Shown here: piece after piece, positions 12,013 to 21,500 of the stretch
Layout of the letters: each line of letters starts with the position of its first letter
Position numbering within the stretch: position 1 is the stretch's first letter
From: Candidatus Gastranaerophilales bacterium
GTDB taxonomy: Bacteria > Cyanobacteriota > Vampirovibrionia > Gastranaerophilales > Gastranaerophilaceae
DNA length: 64,000 nt
Assembly (NCBI GenBank): GCA_016282705.1
Contig: JAEELO010000011.1
Coordinates: 109,728-173,727, forward strand
Direction: 5' to 3'
The notes under the pieces: generated by a model
Database searches by the model: none
What the model saw: only the letters and a program-made list of their open reading frames with translations
Told to the model about the DNA's origin: nothing
Program-made: the position numbers and the translations under genes

Positions 12013-12471
12013 TTATTCTTCGCCTTCTTCTTCCTTTTTTTCATTTTTTATTCTGTAATATTTTTGGACTCCGACTTCAGATAAAAGCTTATTCTCTGCT
12101 TGTTTTTCTTCTTCTATATATATATCTTTCATTTTGTCTTTATGCTTTTCAAGAACCTTCACTTCTTTTTCTCTTTCAACAAGCTTCCTTTTTTCTTCTT
12201 CCAGAATTTTTATAGCTTCCATTTTTTGATTTTCGAGTTCTTCGCCTTTTTCATACAGATGTTTTAAGTATTTATCGTATCCGTCCATCATTTTAAAATC
12301 TTTTGTTGTTCTCATTGTCTGAATGACACCGGCGATTTCTTCATTATTTGCATCTATTAATCTTTGGATTCTATCTACCTCATTTTTCGCTTTCAGAACT
12401 TCTTGAAGCTGTTCTTCTTTTTTCTTTATTCTGAAATCTAAGATTTTTTGTAATCTGTATCTGAATGGCAT
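12013..12471 (-). CDS. fliJ: Flagellar export protein FliJ
   Basis: This 152-residue protein is almost entirely charged coiled coil and begins MPFRYRLQKILDFRIKKKEEQ, the classic FliJ start. FliJ is the stalk-like cytoplasmic component that links the FliI ATPase to the export gate. It is first gene of the three-gene operon. The upstream 200 bp is shared with the divergent pxpA-like gene. Confidence 0.9.
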   Translation of the reverse strand: MPFRYRLQKILDFRIKKKEEQLQEVLKAKNEVDRIQRLIDANNEEIAGVIQTMRTTKDFKMMDGYDKYLKHLYEKGEELENQKMEAIKILEEEKRKLVEREKEVKVLEKHKDKMKDIYIEEEKQAENKLLSEVGVQKYYRIKNEKKEEEGEE

Positions 12472-12629
12472 TTTTACATATAGTTATACTAATACAATTG
12501 AATTATGATATTTTTTTGCAAATAACAATACATCCGTTTGAATGATTTCACATTTTTTTTAATGATTAATTTAACAATGTCAACAAATCTTCAAATCTTG
12601 TAACAACTAGACTATATTAATGATTGATA

Positions 12630-12635
12630 TATAAT
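12630..12635 (+). promoter_or_regulatory. -10 box before the pxpA-like gene
   Basis: A TATAAT lies 50 bp before the chosen ATG at 12685. A good -35 at the usual distance is not visible. [10 protein letters not shown] at about 12642 would exclude a TTG start at 12640 and supports the ATG. Confidence 0.45.
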
Positions 12636-12684
12636 ATTATTGAGTGACTATAAAGAAAAAACCGTTTTGGTAAAGGGGATATTT

Positions 12685-13455
12685 ATGCCGACAAAACATA
12701 TAGATTTTAATATAGATGCCGCACAAGGCTTTGGTATTTTTAAAAACAACATTGAAAGTGAATTATTAAACTTTGTAAGTTCCGTTAATATTTCTTGCGG
12801 TTTTCATGCCGGAGATCCGTTGTTAATACGTGAATTTCTTATAAAATGTAAAGAACATAATTTAACAGTCGGAGCACATATCGGTTTTAATGATATTCAA
12901 GGACTCGGATATCGTCCGATGGAGCTCTCCGAAGATGAAATAGAAGCAATTGTTTTATATCAGGTAGGCGCTTTAGCTTCATTTGCAAGAGCTTATAATC
13001 TTGAAATAGACCATGTCAGACCACATGGAGCAATGTATAAACTTGCAAGCGAAAATTATGAATTTTCATTGTCTATTGCAAAAGCTATACAAAAATTTGA
13101 CAAATGGCTTAATTACACCTGCTTGGATAATGAAATTTTAACCAGAGTTTCCGATGAATTATCTATAGGTGTTAACAGAGAAGTATTTATTGATAAAACA
13201 TATACTCCAGACTTCAAAATTGACTGGAATGCAAATGCTTATGTTAATGACGAAGATGCATTAAACAGAATAAGAACCATTTTATTCTCATCACAAATTA
13301 AATTGGGCAACGGTATATTTATGCCGGTAAATTGTGATACTATTCATTTTGATACTAAAAATCCAAACATAGTTAATTTATTAAAGAAAGCTAATGAAAT
13401 AGTAGTTCCGACACCTCCTAATTTTAACAGAGTACAAGCATCAGGCTGGGTATAA
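12685..13455 (+). CDS. LamB/YcsF (5-oxoprolinase subunit A-like) protein
   Basis: This protein has 256 residues from the ATG with RBS AAAGGGGA. Family motifs are present in order: NISCGFHAGDP, a GAHIGFND segment, HVRPHGAMY and a late DTIHFDT. Several canonical positions differ: the usual GE near the N-terminus is AQ, GAHP is GAHI, GFGRR is GLGYR, HVKPHGA is HVRPHGA, and HGDT is HFDT. PxpA normally works with PxpB and PxpC to open 5-oxoproline; neither is in the window. It may have a changed or partial activity. First gene of the operon ending in dut. Confidence 0.82.
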   Translation: MPTKHIDFNIDAAQGFGIFKNNIESELLNFVSSVNISCGFHAGDPLLIREFLIKCKEHNLTVGAHIGFNDIQGLGYRPMELSEDEIEAIVLYQVGALASFARAYNLEIDHVRPHGAMYKLASENYEFSLSIAKAIQKFDKWLNYTCLDNEILTRVSDELSIGVNREVFIDKTYTPDFKIDWNANAYVNDEDALNRIRTILFSSQIKLGNGIFMPVNCDTIHFDTKNPNIVNLLKKANEIVVPTPPNFNRVQASGWV

Positions 13456-13467
13456 AGAGGTAAAAGA

Positions 13468-14799
13468 ATGAAATTAAGTAAGTTATTTTTTAAAATACCT
13501 AAAGATGCAGGTTGGTTATTACCGGGACTTGAAGTAAAAAGATGGTTTATGCTGCTTATAGCAGGTGCCGTTCTTGCTGCGGTTGGGATATGCATAATAT
13601 GTAATTTAAGACCTATATATTATCTTATAAATTTAATAATGAAAATTGCTCAAATGCTTCCCTCCGGAATTATAGGATGGGGATTAATTTCTTTAGGTGC
13701 AATTATATTCTGTATAGGCTGGCTTAAAACAAATTATTCCATACTTGATGTTAACAATAATGAGAGAAACAGACATGCCGTATTAGAAGAACTATACAGA
13801 AGAAGAAAATTAAACAGAGGGCCTAAAATTGTTGCAATAGGCGGCGGTACAGGTCTTTCCACAATGTTAAAAGGTATAAAGAAGATTACAAATAATATAA
13901 CAGCTGTTGTTACGGTAGGCGATGACGGAGGAAGTTCCGGAAAACTAAGAGAAGAGCTGGGTGTTTTGCCTCCCGGAGATATAAGAAGCTGTATTGCAGC
14001 CTTGGCCGATGATGAAGACTTGGTTGCAAAATTATTCCAATTCAGATTTAAAGAATGCTCCGGTTTAACGGGACACAGTTTTGGTAATTTATTCTTAACC
14101 GCTATGTGTGCAATTACAGGTGATATGGTAAGAGCGGTTAAAGAATCATCAAAAGTATTATCAATAAGAGGAAGAGTTCTTCCTTCCACATTAGATGATA
14201 TGCGTTTGGTTGCCGAAATGGATGACGGAACAATTATAAAAGGAGAATCCAATATTCCCGAATCAGGGAAGAAAATTAAAAGATTATTTTCAGAACCGGA
14301 TAATTGTAAACCTTTAGAAGATGTTATTTGGGCTATTCATGATGCGGATTTGATTATTCTTGGGCCAGGAAGCTTATACACAAGTGTTATTCCGAACTTG
14401 TTAATCAGAGATATTTCAAAAGCAGTAAGTGAGTCAAAGGCAAAGAAGATATATGTATGTAATATAATGACTCAACCGGGTGAAACAGACGGATTTAAAG
14501 TTTCCGACCACATAAAAGCATTATTGGAGCATGCCAAATATAGCAAAATTATTGATGCGGTTCTTGTTAATAACGATTTACCTCAAGAATTACTTGTTCC
14601 ATATAAAGATGCAGGTTCTGAACCGGTAATTGTTGACAAGGAAGAAATAAACAAACTCGGCATTGAAGTAGTACAAAAAAATCTTATGGAAGATAAATGT
14701 TATAATGACGGGCATTCTTCATTTGTACGCCATTCACCAGGACGACTTGCCCGTATTATCTACTATTGGTACAGAAAAAAAGAAAAAGGACTTAAATAA
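13468..14799 (+). CDS. yvcK: YvcK/CofD-like gluconeogenesis factor with N-terminal membrane anchor
   Basis: This 443-residue protein has two N-terminal membrane helices (about residues 26-48 and 65-90), then a full YvcK domain. That domain starts KIVAIGGGTGLSTMLKGIK and continues TVGDDGGSSGKLR, LPPGDIRSCI, GHSFGNLFLTA and LGPGSLYTSV. YvcK binds UDP-sugars and links carbon metabolism to cell-wall homeostasis. Membrane-anchored versions occur in several phyla including Cyanobacteria. RBS AGAGGT. Its stop overlaps the panB start (TAATG). Confidence 0.93.
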   Translation: MKLSKLFFKIPKDAGWLLPGLEVKRWFMLLIAGAVLAAVGICIICNLRPIYYLINLIMKIAQMLPSGIIGWGLISLGAIIFCIGWLKTNYSILDVNNNERNRHAVLEELYRRRKLNRGPKIVAIGGGTGLSTMLKGIKKITNNITAVVTVGDDGGSSGKLREELGVLPPGDIRSCIAALADDEDLVAKLFQFRFKECSGLTGHSFGNLFLTAMCAITGDMVRAVKESSKVLSIRGRVLPSTLDDMRLVAEMDDGTIIKGESNIPESGKKIKRLFSEPDNCKPLEDVIWAIHDADLIILGPGSLYTSVIPNLLIRDISKAVSESKAKKIYVCNIMTQPGETDGFKVSDHIKALLEHAKYSKIIDAVLVNNDLPQELLVPYKDAGSEPVIVDKEEINKLGIEVVQKNLMEDKCYNDGHSSFVRHSPGRLARIIYYWYRKKEKGLK

Positions 14800-15659
14800 T
14801 GACTTCTGAAACAATAAAACCTGTAACATCAGGAACATTTCAAAAAATGAAAAATAACGGCGAAAAAATTACAATGCTCACTGCATACGATTTTTCAACC
14901 GCAAAATACATAGATGAAGCAGGTGTTGATTCCGTATTAATTGGTGATTCTTTGGGAATGACAATTCTTGGTTATGATACAACCATTAATGTAACTATGG
15001 ATGATATGGTTACTTTTACAAAAGCTGTATCAAACGGAGTAAAGAGAGCTCTTGTTGTTGCAGATATGCCTTTTCTTTCATATCAGGTATCAAAAGAACA
15101 AACAATATTAAATGCCGGCAGATTAATTCAAGCAGGCGCAAAAGCAGTCAAGCTTGAAGGCGCATCCGATTTCATAGTTAATGAAGTCAACCATTTGACA
15201 ACTTCGGGTATAAATGTTGTAGGACATCTTGGGTTTACCCCGCAATACATTAATACTATTGGCGGATACTATATCCAAGGTAAAACATATGAAAATACAA
15301 TCAAATTACTTCAAGCAGCAAAAAAACTTGAAGAAAACGGTGTATTTTCAATAGTTTTAGAAATGGTTCCCGAAGAATCAGCAAAATATATCAGTGAAAA
15401 TCTTTCAGTTCCTACAATCGGGATAGGAGCAGGTAAATATTGTGATGGTCAGGTTCTTGTTATTGATGATATTTTAGGCAAATATCCCGGTAATACTCCA
15501 AAATTTGTTAAGCAATATGCAAATATCAGAGAAATAATGACAGATGCTATTTCAACATATAATAATGAAGTAAAAAACGGTCAATTTCCTCAACCTGAAC
15601 ATACTTTCAGATTGACAGACGAAGAGAGGGAAAAACTTGGATACACTACTATTAAATAA
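14799..15659 (+). CDS. panB: 3-methyl-2-oxobutanoate hydroxymethyltransferase
   Basis: First step of pantothenate synthesis, making ketopantoate from ketoisovalerate and methylene-THF. The 286-residue protein shows MLTAYDFSTAKYIDEAGVD, the metal-binding GDSLGM and VADMPFLSY segments, GHLGFTPQ and the catalytic Glu in EMVPEE. It overlaps yvcK by one base at its start and panC by 23 bases at its end, so translation is coupled. Confidence 0.97.
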   Translation: MTSETIKPVTSGTFQKMKNNGEKITMLTAYDFSTAKYIDEAGVDSVLIGDSLGMTILGYDTTINVTMDDMVTFTKAVSNGVKRALVVADMPFLSYQVSKEQTILNAGRLIQAGAKAVKLEGASDFIVNEVNHLTTSGINVVGHLGFTPQYINTIGGYYIQGKTYENTIKLLQAAKKLEENGVFSIVLEMVPEESAKYISENLSVPTIGIGAGKYCDGQVLVIDDILGKYPGNTPKFVKQYANIREIMTDAISTYNNEVKNGQFPQPEHTFRLTDEEREKLGYTTIK

Positions 15660-16497
15660 TATAAAAGATGTAAGACATAATATAGAAAATTGGAAAAAAG
15701 ACGGTTTAAAAATCGGTCTTGTACCTACAATGGGAGCATTGCATAACGGACACGCTTCATTAATAAAAAAAGCAAAAGAAATGTGCGACAAAGTTGTAGT
15801 CAGTGTTTTTGTTAATCCTATTCAATTCGGACCAAATGAAGATTTTGATAAATACCCAAGAACTATAGAAAATGATAAAAAAGTATGCGAAGAAATAGGT
15901 GCGGATATAATTTTTGCGCCGTCTCCCAAAGAAATGTACGGAGAAAATAAAAAATTATCCAATATTGATTTAACATTTGTTTGTCCGCCATATAGTTTAG
16001 TTGATTGTCTTTGCGGCAAATCCCGTCCCGGTCATTTCGACGGTGTTGCTACGGTTGTTTTAAAACTATTTAACATAGTCACTCCTGATTATGCATTTTT
16101 TGGACTAAAAGATGCACAACAATTATTTATACTGAAAAATATGGTAAAAGATTTAAATTTAAACCTTACAATTATTCCATGCCCAATTGTAAGAGAAGAC
16201 GACGGATTAGCTTTAAGTTCAAGAAATACGTATCTATCCGCAGAAGAACGAAAACAAGCATTAACTATTTCCGCTTCTTTAAGGAAAATCGAATCTTTGT
16301 ATAAGCAGGGAATTACTGATGTCAGCACATTGTTTGATACAGCATTATCCATATTGGATAAAAATACAGAACTTGAATATCTTGAATTTAGAGATTATGA
16401 CAATTTTGAGAAAGTAAGTAATGTAAAAAATAACACACTAATTGCGATTGCAGTTCGTGTTGGTAAAACCAGATTAATTGATAATATAATAGTATAG
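15637..16497 (+). CDS. panC: Pantothenate synthetase
   Basis: Joins pantoate and beta-alanine using ATP. The 286-residue protein has PTMGALHNGHASL (HIGH-like), VNPIQFGPNEDFDKYPR, SRPGHFDGVATVV, FGLKDAQQ and LALSSRN. The start is a TTG inside the end of panB, with AGAGGG seven bases upstream; no better ATG exists before the conserved region. Confidence 0.96.
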   Translation: MDTLLLNNIKDVRHNIENWKKDGLKIGLVPTMGALHNGHASLIKKAKEMCDKVVVSVFVNPIQFGPNEDFDKYPRTIENDKKVCEEIGADIIFAPSPKEMYGENKKLSNIDLTFVCPPYSLVDCLCGKSRPGHFDGVATVVLKLFNIVTPDYAFFGLKDAQQLFILKNMVKDLNLNLTIIPCPIVREDDGLALSSRNTYLSAEERKQALTISASLRKIESLYKQGITDVSTLFDTALSILDKNTELEYLEFRDYDNFEKVSNVKNNTLIAIAVRVGKTRLIDNIIV

Positions 16498-16503
16498 GTA
16501 TAA

Positions 16504-17481
16504 ATGGCAATAAACAGCACAAAAAGAATAACAGAACTGGAGAGTCAGGCACAGTTAGTAAACGGTGTCAGATATCTCCGTTATGTTTTTTATTTTTATG
16601 CTTTTATTTCTTTTGCTTTCTGGTTCTTAAACTGTTTTGAAGTTGATTTATTTTGGGCTAACTGGCTTTTTATCGGCCCGTACAGATTTGTAAGGAATTT
16701 TTATTCAGTAGACGGTGTATCAATTGACTTCTCTCTTGCCATCATCGGTATTATTTCGCTAATTATCGGCGGTATTATAGATTTTACATGTAATAAAATG
16801 TATGACAAATTTTTAGATGAAGCTGATGAAGAAGAACGCAAAATGGAACAGCGTAAACTTAGAAGAAGAAAAACAGTAGTAAAACCTATAGATGCTTCGT
16901 CGCCTGCTGTTAATAACTCAATCAATCCTTTTGAAGACTCAAAATTATTATTTTTAATACAACCTCATATAAATAAAATAAAGAAGAAAGAAAATGATAT
17001 AGAATTAACTTTTCAGGAGGTTGAAGTTTGGAGAAAAAGAGTTAATGCAAAAGTATTAGAAGGTGTAAGTTATTCTAAGCCGATGCAAAGAGGTTATTAC
17101 AGAAAAAATCTGTTTTTATTATATAAAGATTTCTATTATGTTGAAGATTTTGTATATTATATAAAGCCTACCATGGAATCAATTATTAATGAATTTAAAA
17201 GATACGGTATCTTAGTCAAATTTAATTATGTATTAAGTTCAATCACAAGCATAGACAATTTGGAAAAAGAACTTGATTGTATGGATACAATTTTATCACT
17301 TGATTTTACGAATGAGTATATCGTAACAAGCAGATTTAAAGCCACATATGATAATAAACCTGTAAGAAAATACAATTTAAAAATGAAAGGCGAATATAAT
17401 TTATCAAAGAATCTGTCTGTAACAAACAGACAGCCATTATATTCACTTGAAGATGCACCTGTTAGAGGAGAAGAAGAATGA
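16504..17481 (+). CDS. Unknown two-helix membrane protein in the pan-dut operon
   Basis: I do not recognise this 325-residue protein. Two membrane segments are visible (about residues 27-45 and 78-96). They are followed by a very charged EEE/RKLRRRK stretch (about 109-125) and a soluble C-terminal domain with several Tyr/Phe-rich strands. It has no signal peptide. It lies 6 bp after panC and overlaps dut by 4 bp, so it is co-expressed with them. The sequence gives no pathway link. Confidence 0.75.
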   Translation: MAINSTKRITELESQAQLVNGVRYLRYVFYFYAFISFAFWFLNCFEVDLFWANWLFIGPYRFVRNFYSVDGVSIDFSLAIIGIISLIIGGIIDFTCNKMYDKFLDEADEEERKMEQRKLRRRKTVVKPIDASSPAVNNSINPFEDSKLLFLIQPHINKIKKKENDIELTFQEVEVWRKRVNAKVLEGVSYSKPMQRGYYRKNLFLLYKDFYYVEDFVYYIKPTMESIINEFKRYGILVKFNYVLSSITSIDNLEKELDCMDTILSLDFTNEYIVTSRFKATYDNKPVRKYNLKMKGEYNLSKNLSVTNRQPLYSLEDAPVRGEEE

Positions 17482-17912
17482 AAATGAAAATTACAAGAAT
17501 GGCGCATAACAAACATTTGCCTGAATATAAAACGGAAGGCTCTTCCGGAATGGATTTGTATGCTGCCATAGATAAAGAAATTACATTAAAACCATTGGAA
17601 AGAGTGCTCGTTCCGACAGGTATAAAAATTGAAATCCCTGTAGAATATGAAGCACAAATAAGAGCGCGTTCGGGCTTATCCGTAAAACACGGTATAACCT
17701 TAATAAATGCAGTTGGTACTGTTGATGCTGATTACAGAGGTGAAGTTTGTGTCGGATTAGTTAATATTTCTAATGAAGAATATACAATAAAACCCGAAGA
17801 CAGAATAGCTCAGTTAGTAATAGCCAGAGTGGAAAAAGCTGCTATAGAAGTTACAACAGAACTTGCAGAAACTGCAAGAGGTGAAGGCGGGTTCGGCTCA
17901 ACAGGATTTTAA
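17478..17912 (+). CDS. dut: dUTP diphosphatase
   Basis: Hydrolyses dUTP to dUMP. This 144-residue trimeric-type enzyme has all five motifs: GSSGMDLYA (1), RARSGLSVKHG (2), GTVDADYRGEV (3), the DRIAQLVI segment (4) and the GEGGFGSTGF tail (5). It starts with ATGA overlapping the preceding stop. It is last gene of the operon, followed by a strong bidirectional terminator. Confidence 0.97.
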   Translation: MKMKITRMAHNKHLPEYKTEGSSGMDLYAAIDKEITLKPLERVLVPTGIKIEIPVEYEAQIRARSGLSVKHGITLINAVGTVDADYRGEVCVGLVNISNEEYTIKPEDRIAQLVIARVEKAAIEVTTELAETARGEGGFGSTGF

Positions 17913-17921
17913 TAGAAATAT

Positions 17922-17955
17922 AAAAAGAGTTTGGTTAATTAACCAAACTCTTTTT
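17922..17955. terminator. Bidirectional terminator between dut and secG
   Basis: A perfect 34-bp palindrome has AAAAAGAG at one end and CTCTTTTT at the other, centred on TTAATTAA (17935-17942). It is followed by T-rich sequence in both directions, so it serves both convergent genes. Confidence 0.88.
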
Positions 17956-17980
17956 ATTATTTAAATTTTATTTAACTTTA

Positions 17981-18205
17981 TTAGTGGAATAAATGGTATC
18001 CCGTAATAAACGAACATACAAGAAAAATTGCCGAAAGGACATATGTTAAATGATTTAAACCTTTTTCAGCACTTTTTTGCGATGTAAATAAATTTGCAGT
18101 ACCGCCTATAGCACCAAGTCCGTCACCTTTTGGCGAATGCAATAAAACTAATAGTATTAATAAAATAGCTGTTATTATTTGTATTATCCAAACTGTCGTT
18201 AACAT
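17981..18205 (-). CDS. secG: Preprotein translocase subunit SecG
   Basis: This 74-residue protein has two membrane segments (about 4-23 and 52-70) joined by the SecG loop SPKGDGLGAIGGTANLF. It is an auxiliary subunit of the SecYEG channel in the inner membrane. It lies 10 bp downstream of a DUF167 gene and is probably co-transcribed with it. Confidence 0.95.
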   Translation of the reverse strand: MLTTVWIIQIITAILLILLVLLHSPKGDGLGAIGGTANLFTSQKSAEKGLNHLTYVLSAIFLVCSFITGYHLFH

Positions 18206-18215
18206 TTTTTTTCCT

Positions 18216-18557
18216 TTAATTACTCTTATTCTCTGAGTTTAACACAAACAAAAGTTTTTGTATCAGCATATCAAGTTTTGTATCTTTTATTAATACCTTT
18301 TTTAATTTTGATTTTTCACCTGAAATAATTGAAAGTTTTGACTTATTAACATCAAATATATCCGAGCAAAAAGAAATTAATTCTTTATTTGCTTTATTTT
18401 CAATTGGAGGTGCTGAAATTTTTATACGTACATACTCATCCGTATAATCTATAATTTTGCTGAATGAAGAATTAGGCACAAGCTTTACATTAAAAACTAT
18501 GCCTTCTTGCGTTTCTGTAAGTATTTTATTTAAATTAATCATAAGTAAATTATACAT
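18216..18557 (-). CDS. DUF167/YggU family protein
   Basis: This short protein has the DUF167 pattern: VKLVPNSSFSKIIDYTDEYVRIKISAPPIENKANKELISF and then SGEKSKLKKV. The function is unknown; the fold is a small alpha/beta domain. The start is uncertain: ATG codons at 18557 and 18542 are both possible, neither has a clear ribosome site, and a TATAAT-like stretch lies between them. Upstream of secG. Confidence 0.85.
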   Translation of the reverse strand: MYNLLMINLNKILTETQEGIVFNVKLVPNSSFSKIIDYTDEYVRIKISAPPIENKANKELISFCSDIFDVNKSKLSIISGEKSKLKKVLIKDTKLDMLIQKLLFVLNSENKSN

Positions 18558-18637
18558 CAATTGAAGTAACTACTGATAAAATTATGGTAAAAAAGGGAAA
18601 TAAATTGTAAAATGAAAATGTATTAACAGGATTTATT

Positions 18638-20851
18638 ATGGTTGAAGAAAATATATTTGCCGGACTGGAAAAAATACTAAGAGAGCAAAACCGTTCGGAA
18701 GAAGATATTCAGGAAATATATAGAGCATACAAATTTGCGGAAAAATTACACGAAGGACAGTATCGTGTAAGTGAAGAACCATATATCATACACCCTGTTG
18801 AAGTAGCTAAAATACTTGCAACATTAAAGGTAGATAAGCATACTTTAATGGCATCCATTCTGCATGATACTATTGAAGATACAGGGATTTTACCCGAACA
18901 ATTGGGTGCTGAATTTGGTGAGGATGTACTAAATCTTGTTCAGGGTGTAACAAAACTTGATAAATATCAATTTAAATCAAAAGAAGAACGTCAGGCCGAA
19001 AACTTCAGAAAAATGTTTATAGCAATGGCTAAAGATGTCCGTGTTATATTTTTAAAGCTTGCTGACAGACTTCATAATATGCGTACATTAAACTATATGG
19101 CACCAAATAAACAGGTAAGAATTGCGCAGGAAACTCTTGATATATTTGCACCATTGGCAAACAGATTAGGTATCGGTAAAATTAAAGCCGAACTCGAAGA
19201 TTTATCTTTAAGATATTTAAATCCTGAGAAATACTTTGAAATTGCACAACTTGTTGCACAAAAAAAGGTTGAACGTGAAAATACGGTAAAACTTTTAATT
19301 GATGAAATATCCGAAAGTTTAAAGAGAAATGAAATAAATGCCGAAATTACCGGTCGTGCAAAGCATTATTACAGTATTTATAAAAAGATGCAGCGATTAA
19401 ATGTAGCATTTAACGATTTATATGATATTACTGCGGTTAGAGTTATTGTTGACACAGAAAGACAGTGTTATGAAGTATTAGGTATAATCCACTCATTATT
19501 CAAACCAATTCCGGGGCGTTTTAAAGATTATATTGCTATGCCGAAAGGCAACGGTTATAAATCTTTGCATACATCGGTTATAGGACCTAAACAAAAGCCT
19601 TTGGAAGTACAAATTCGTACGAAAGAAATGCACAAGGTTGCGGAATATGGTGTTGCCGCACACTGGAAATATAAAGAATCAGGTTCTATAAAAGTTTCAT
19701 CGGAAGATGATATTAAATTTTCTTGGATGAATCAAATGATAGAGCTTGAAAAAGAAGCCTCCAATGCAAATGACTTTGTTGAAAAAGTTAAGCTGGATTT
19801 ATTCGGTAATCAGGTTTTTGCTTTTACTCCGATGGGCGATATTATTGATTTACCGCAAAATGCAACTCCGATTGATTTTGCATTCAGAATTCACTCTGAA
19901 GTAGGATATAAAACAACCGGTGTTTTAATAAACGGAAGAATTGCACAGCTGGATACAAAATTAAATAATGGTGATATCGTCGAATTATTTACATCTAAAA
20001 CAGGTACACCAAAGCTTCACTGGTTAAAATTTTGCGTAACAAAACAAGCTCAATCAAAAATAAGACAATGGTTCAAGAAACATAACAGAGAAGAATACAT
20101 CAATACCGGAAGAAATATGCTTGAGCAGGAAATTACTAAAACCGTATTTGATGAAAATATAAAGAATGGTCATTTACTTGAAATAGCAAAGATACTCAAT
20201 TATGTTTCAGTGGAAGATTTACTTGCGGCTGTAGGTAACGGAGAAACCACTCTGAGTAAAGTTACAAGTAAAATTAAAAAGCAGACGGAAGCCGCAGAAG
20301 AAGGACAATTTGTTTCCAATAAGAAAAAAAGCAGTTATAAAGATGAAATTTCAGGCTTGGAAGGAATGTTATATTCCTTTGCAAAATGCTGCTCTCCTGT
20401 TCCTGGCGAACATATTGTAGGCGTAGTTACAAGAGGGAAAGGTGTTTCCATTCACAGAATTGATTGTCCGTCTTTAGATACAATACCTGAAGAACGATTA
20501 ATGAAAATTAATTGGAAAAATGATGAAAATCCGCATCGTACTTATGTTACTTCAATCAGAATAATTTGCGTAGATAAACAAGGTATGCTTCAGGATATTC
20601 TTTCCAAAGTCGTTGATTGCTCAAGTAATATAAAATCAATTGATGCGAATACAAATAAAGCAAAGAAAGTTGGTGTTATTGATATAGGAGTTGAAGTTAA
20701 CGGGATAGAAAACCTTAATGCAATTATCAATTCTATTCAATCCCTTCCTGATGTTCATTCCGTAAAAAGAATTCAAATGAATTCAAAAATGAAAACTTCT
20801 TTGGATTTAAAAGAAACAAAAAAGAAAAAAGCAAAGAAGAAAACCGAATAA
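18638..20851 (+). CDS. rel: Bifunctional (p)ppGpp synthetase/hydrolase
   Basis: This long RSH protein of 737 residues controls the stringent response. The hydrolase HD domain is intact (ILHDTIEDTG, His76/Asp77 and Glu80/Asp81). The synthetase domain has the PGRFKDYIAMPKGNGYKSLH region near residue 290. A TGS domain follows (about 400-465, VFAFTPMGDIIDLP), then a Cys-rich segment (FAKCCSPVPGE) and a C-terminal ACT domain. The retained HD motif and the RFKD form indicate a bifunctional Rel/SpoT type. A TG-TAAAAT -10-like box ends 24 bp before the start. Confidence 0.97.
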   Translation: MVEENIFAGLEKILREQNRSEEDIQEIYRAYKFAEKLHEGQYRVSEEPYIIHPVEVAKILATLKVDKHTLMASILHDTIEDTGILPEQLGAEFGEDVLNLVQGVTKLDKYQFKSKEERQAENFRKMFIAMAKDVRVIFLKLADRLHNMRTLNYMAPNKQVRIAQETLDIFAPLANRLGIGKIKAELEDLSLRYLNPEKYFEIAQLVAQKKVERENTVKLLIDEISESLKRNEINAEITGRAKHYYSIYKKMQRLNVAFNDLYDITAVRVIVDTERQCYEVLGIIHSLFKPIPGRFKDYIAMPKGNGYKSLHTSVIGPKQKPLEVQIRTKEMHKVAEYGVAAHWKYKESGSIKVSSEDDIKFSWMNQMIELEKEASNANDFVEKVKLDLFGNQVFAFTPMGDIIDLPQNATPIDFAFRIHSEVGYKTTGVLINGRIAQLDTKLNNGDIVELFTSKTGTPKLHWLKFCVTKQAQSKIRQWFKKHNREEYINTGRNMLEQEITKTVFDENIKNGHLLEIAKILNYVSVEDLLAAVGNGETTLSKVTSKIKKQTEAAEEGQFVSNKKKSSYKDEISGLEGMLYSFAKCCSPVPGEHIVGVVTRGKGVSIHRIDCPSLDTIPEERLMKINWKNDENPHRTYVTSIRIICVDKQGMLQDILSKVVDCSSNIKSIDANTNKAKKVGVIDIGVEVNGIENLNAIINSIQSLPDVHSVKRIQMNSKMKTSLDLKETKKKKAKKKTE

Positions 20852-20854
20852 ATA

Positions 20855-21499
20855 ATGAATTTGAAACAAATAGAAAAAGATTTAGCTGCTATTAAAAGAA
20901 CTACATTTGGAATTTCAATACCCGAATTAAGAAAATATGCCAAAAAAATTGCCAATGGTAATTATGAAAGTTTTATTTTAAATAACACATTTGAAACATT
21001 TGAATTAAGGCTTCTTCATGCATTTGTAATTGGTTATATAAAAACAGATATAAAAGTTCTTCTAAAATATTTTCGTGCTTTTATTCCCTATGTTAGTGAT
21101 TGGGCTGTTAACGATTCATTATGCCAGAATTTTAAAATTGCAAGAAAATATCCTGATATTGTATGGGGGTTTTTAATTAAATATAAAAACAGCAAAAAAG
21201 AATTTGAAAGCCGAATTGTTTCCGTAATATTGCTCTCTCATTATTTAAACGATAATTATATAGACAGAGTAATAAATGTTTTAGATGAATTAAATACTGA
21301 TGATTATTATTCAATGATGGGAGTAGCTTGGGCAATAGCAACAGTAATGGGGAAATATCCCGAAAAATGTTTAAGATATTTAAAATCAAAGAACTGTCAT
21401 TTAGATAAAATAACATATAATAAATCTTTGCAAAAAATCAGAGAATCTTATAGGGTTTCCAAAAAGATAAAAGAATTAACAAAAACTATGACTAAATAA
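20855..21499 (+). CDS. AlkD-like DNA alkylation repair protein
   Basis: This 214-residue, all-helical protein has the pattern of the HEAT-like AlkD family: GISIPELRKYAKKI near the N-terminus, SDWAVNDSLC near residue 82, YYSMMGVAWAIA near 150 and QKIRESYRV near 197. AlkD glycosylases remove bulky alkylated bases. The Trp-x-x-x-Asp motif expected for the active site is present as WAVND. Begins 3 bp after rel. Confidence 0.85.
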   Translation: MNLKQIEKDLAAIKRTTFGISIPELRKYAKKIANGNYESFILNNTFETFELRLLHAFVIGYIKTDIKVLLKYFRAFIPYVSDWAVNDSLCQNFKIARKYPDIVWGFLIKYKNSKKEFESRIVSVILLSHYLNDNYIDRVINVLDELNTDDYYSMMGVAWAIATVMGKYPEKCLRYLKSKNCHLDKITYNKSLQKIRESYRVSKKIKELTKTMTK

Positions 21500-21500
21500 T

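Noticed and set aside
12640..12684. Upstream TTG start for the pxpA-like gene
   Set aside because: It coincides with the likely transcription start after TATAAT and has no ribosome site, while the ATG at 12685 has AAAGGGGA.
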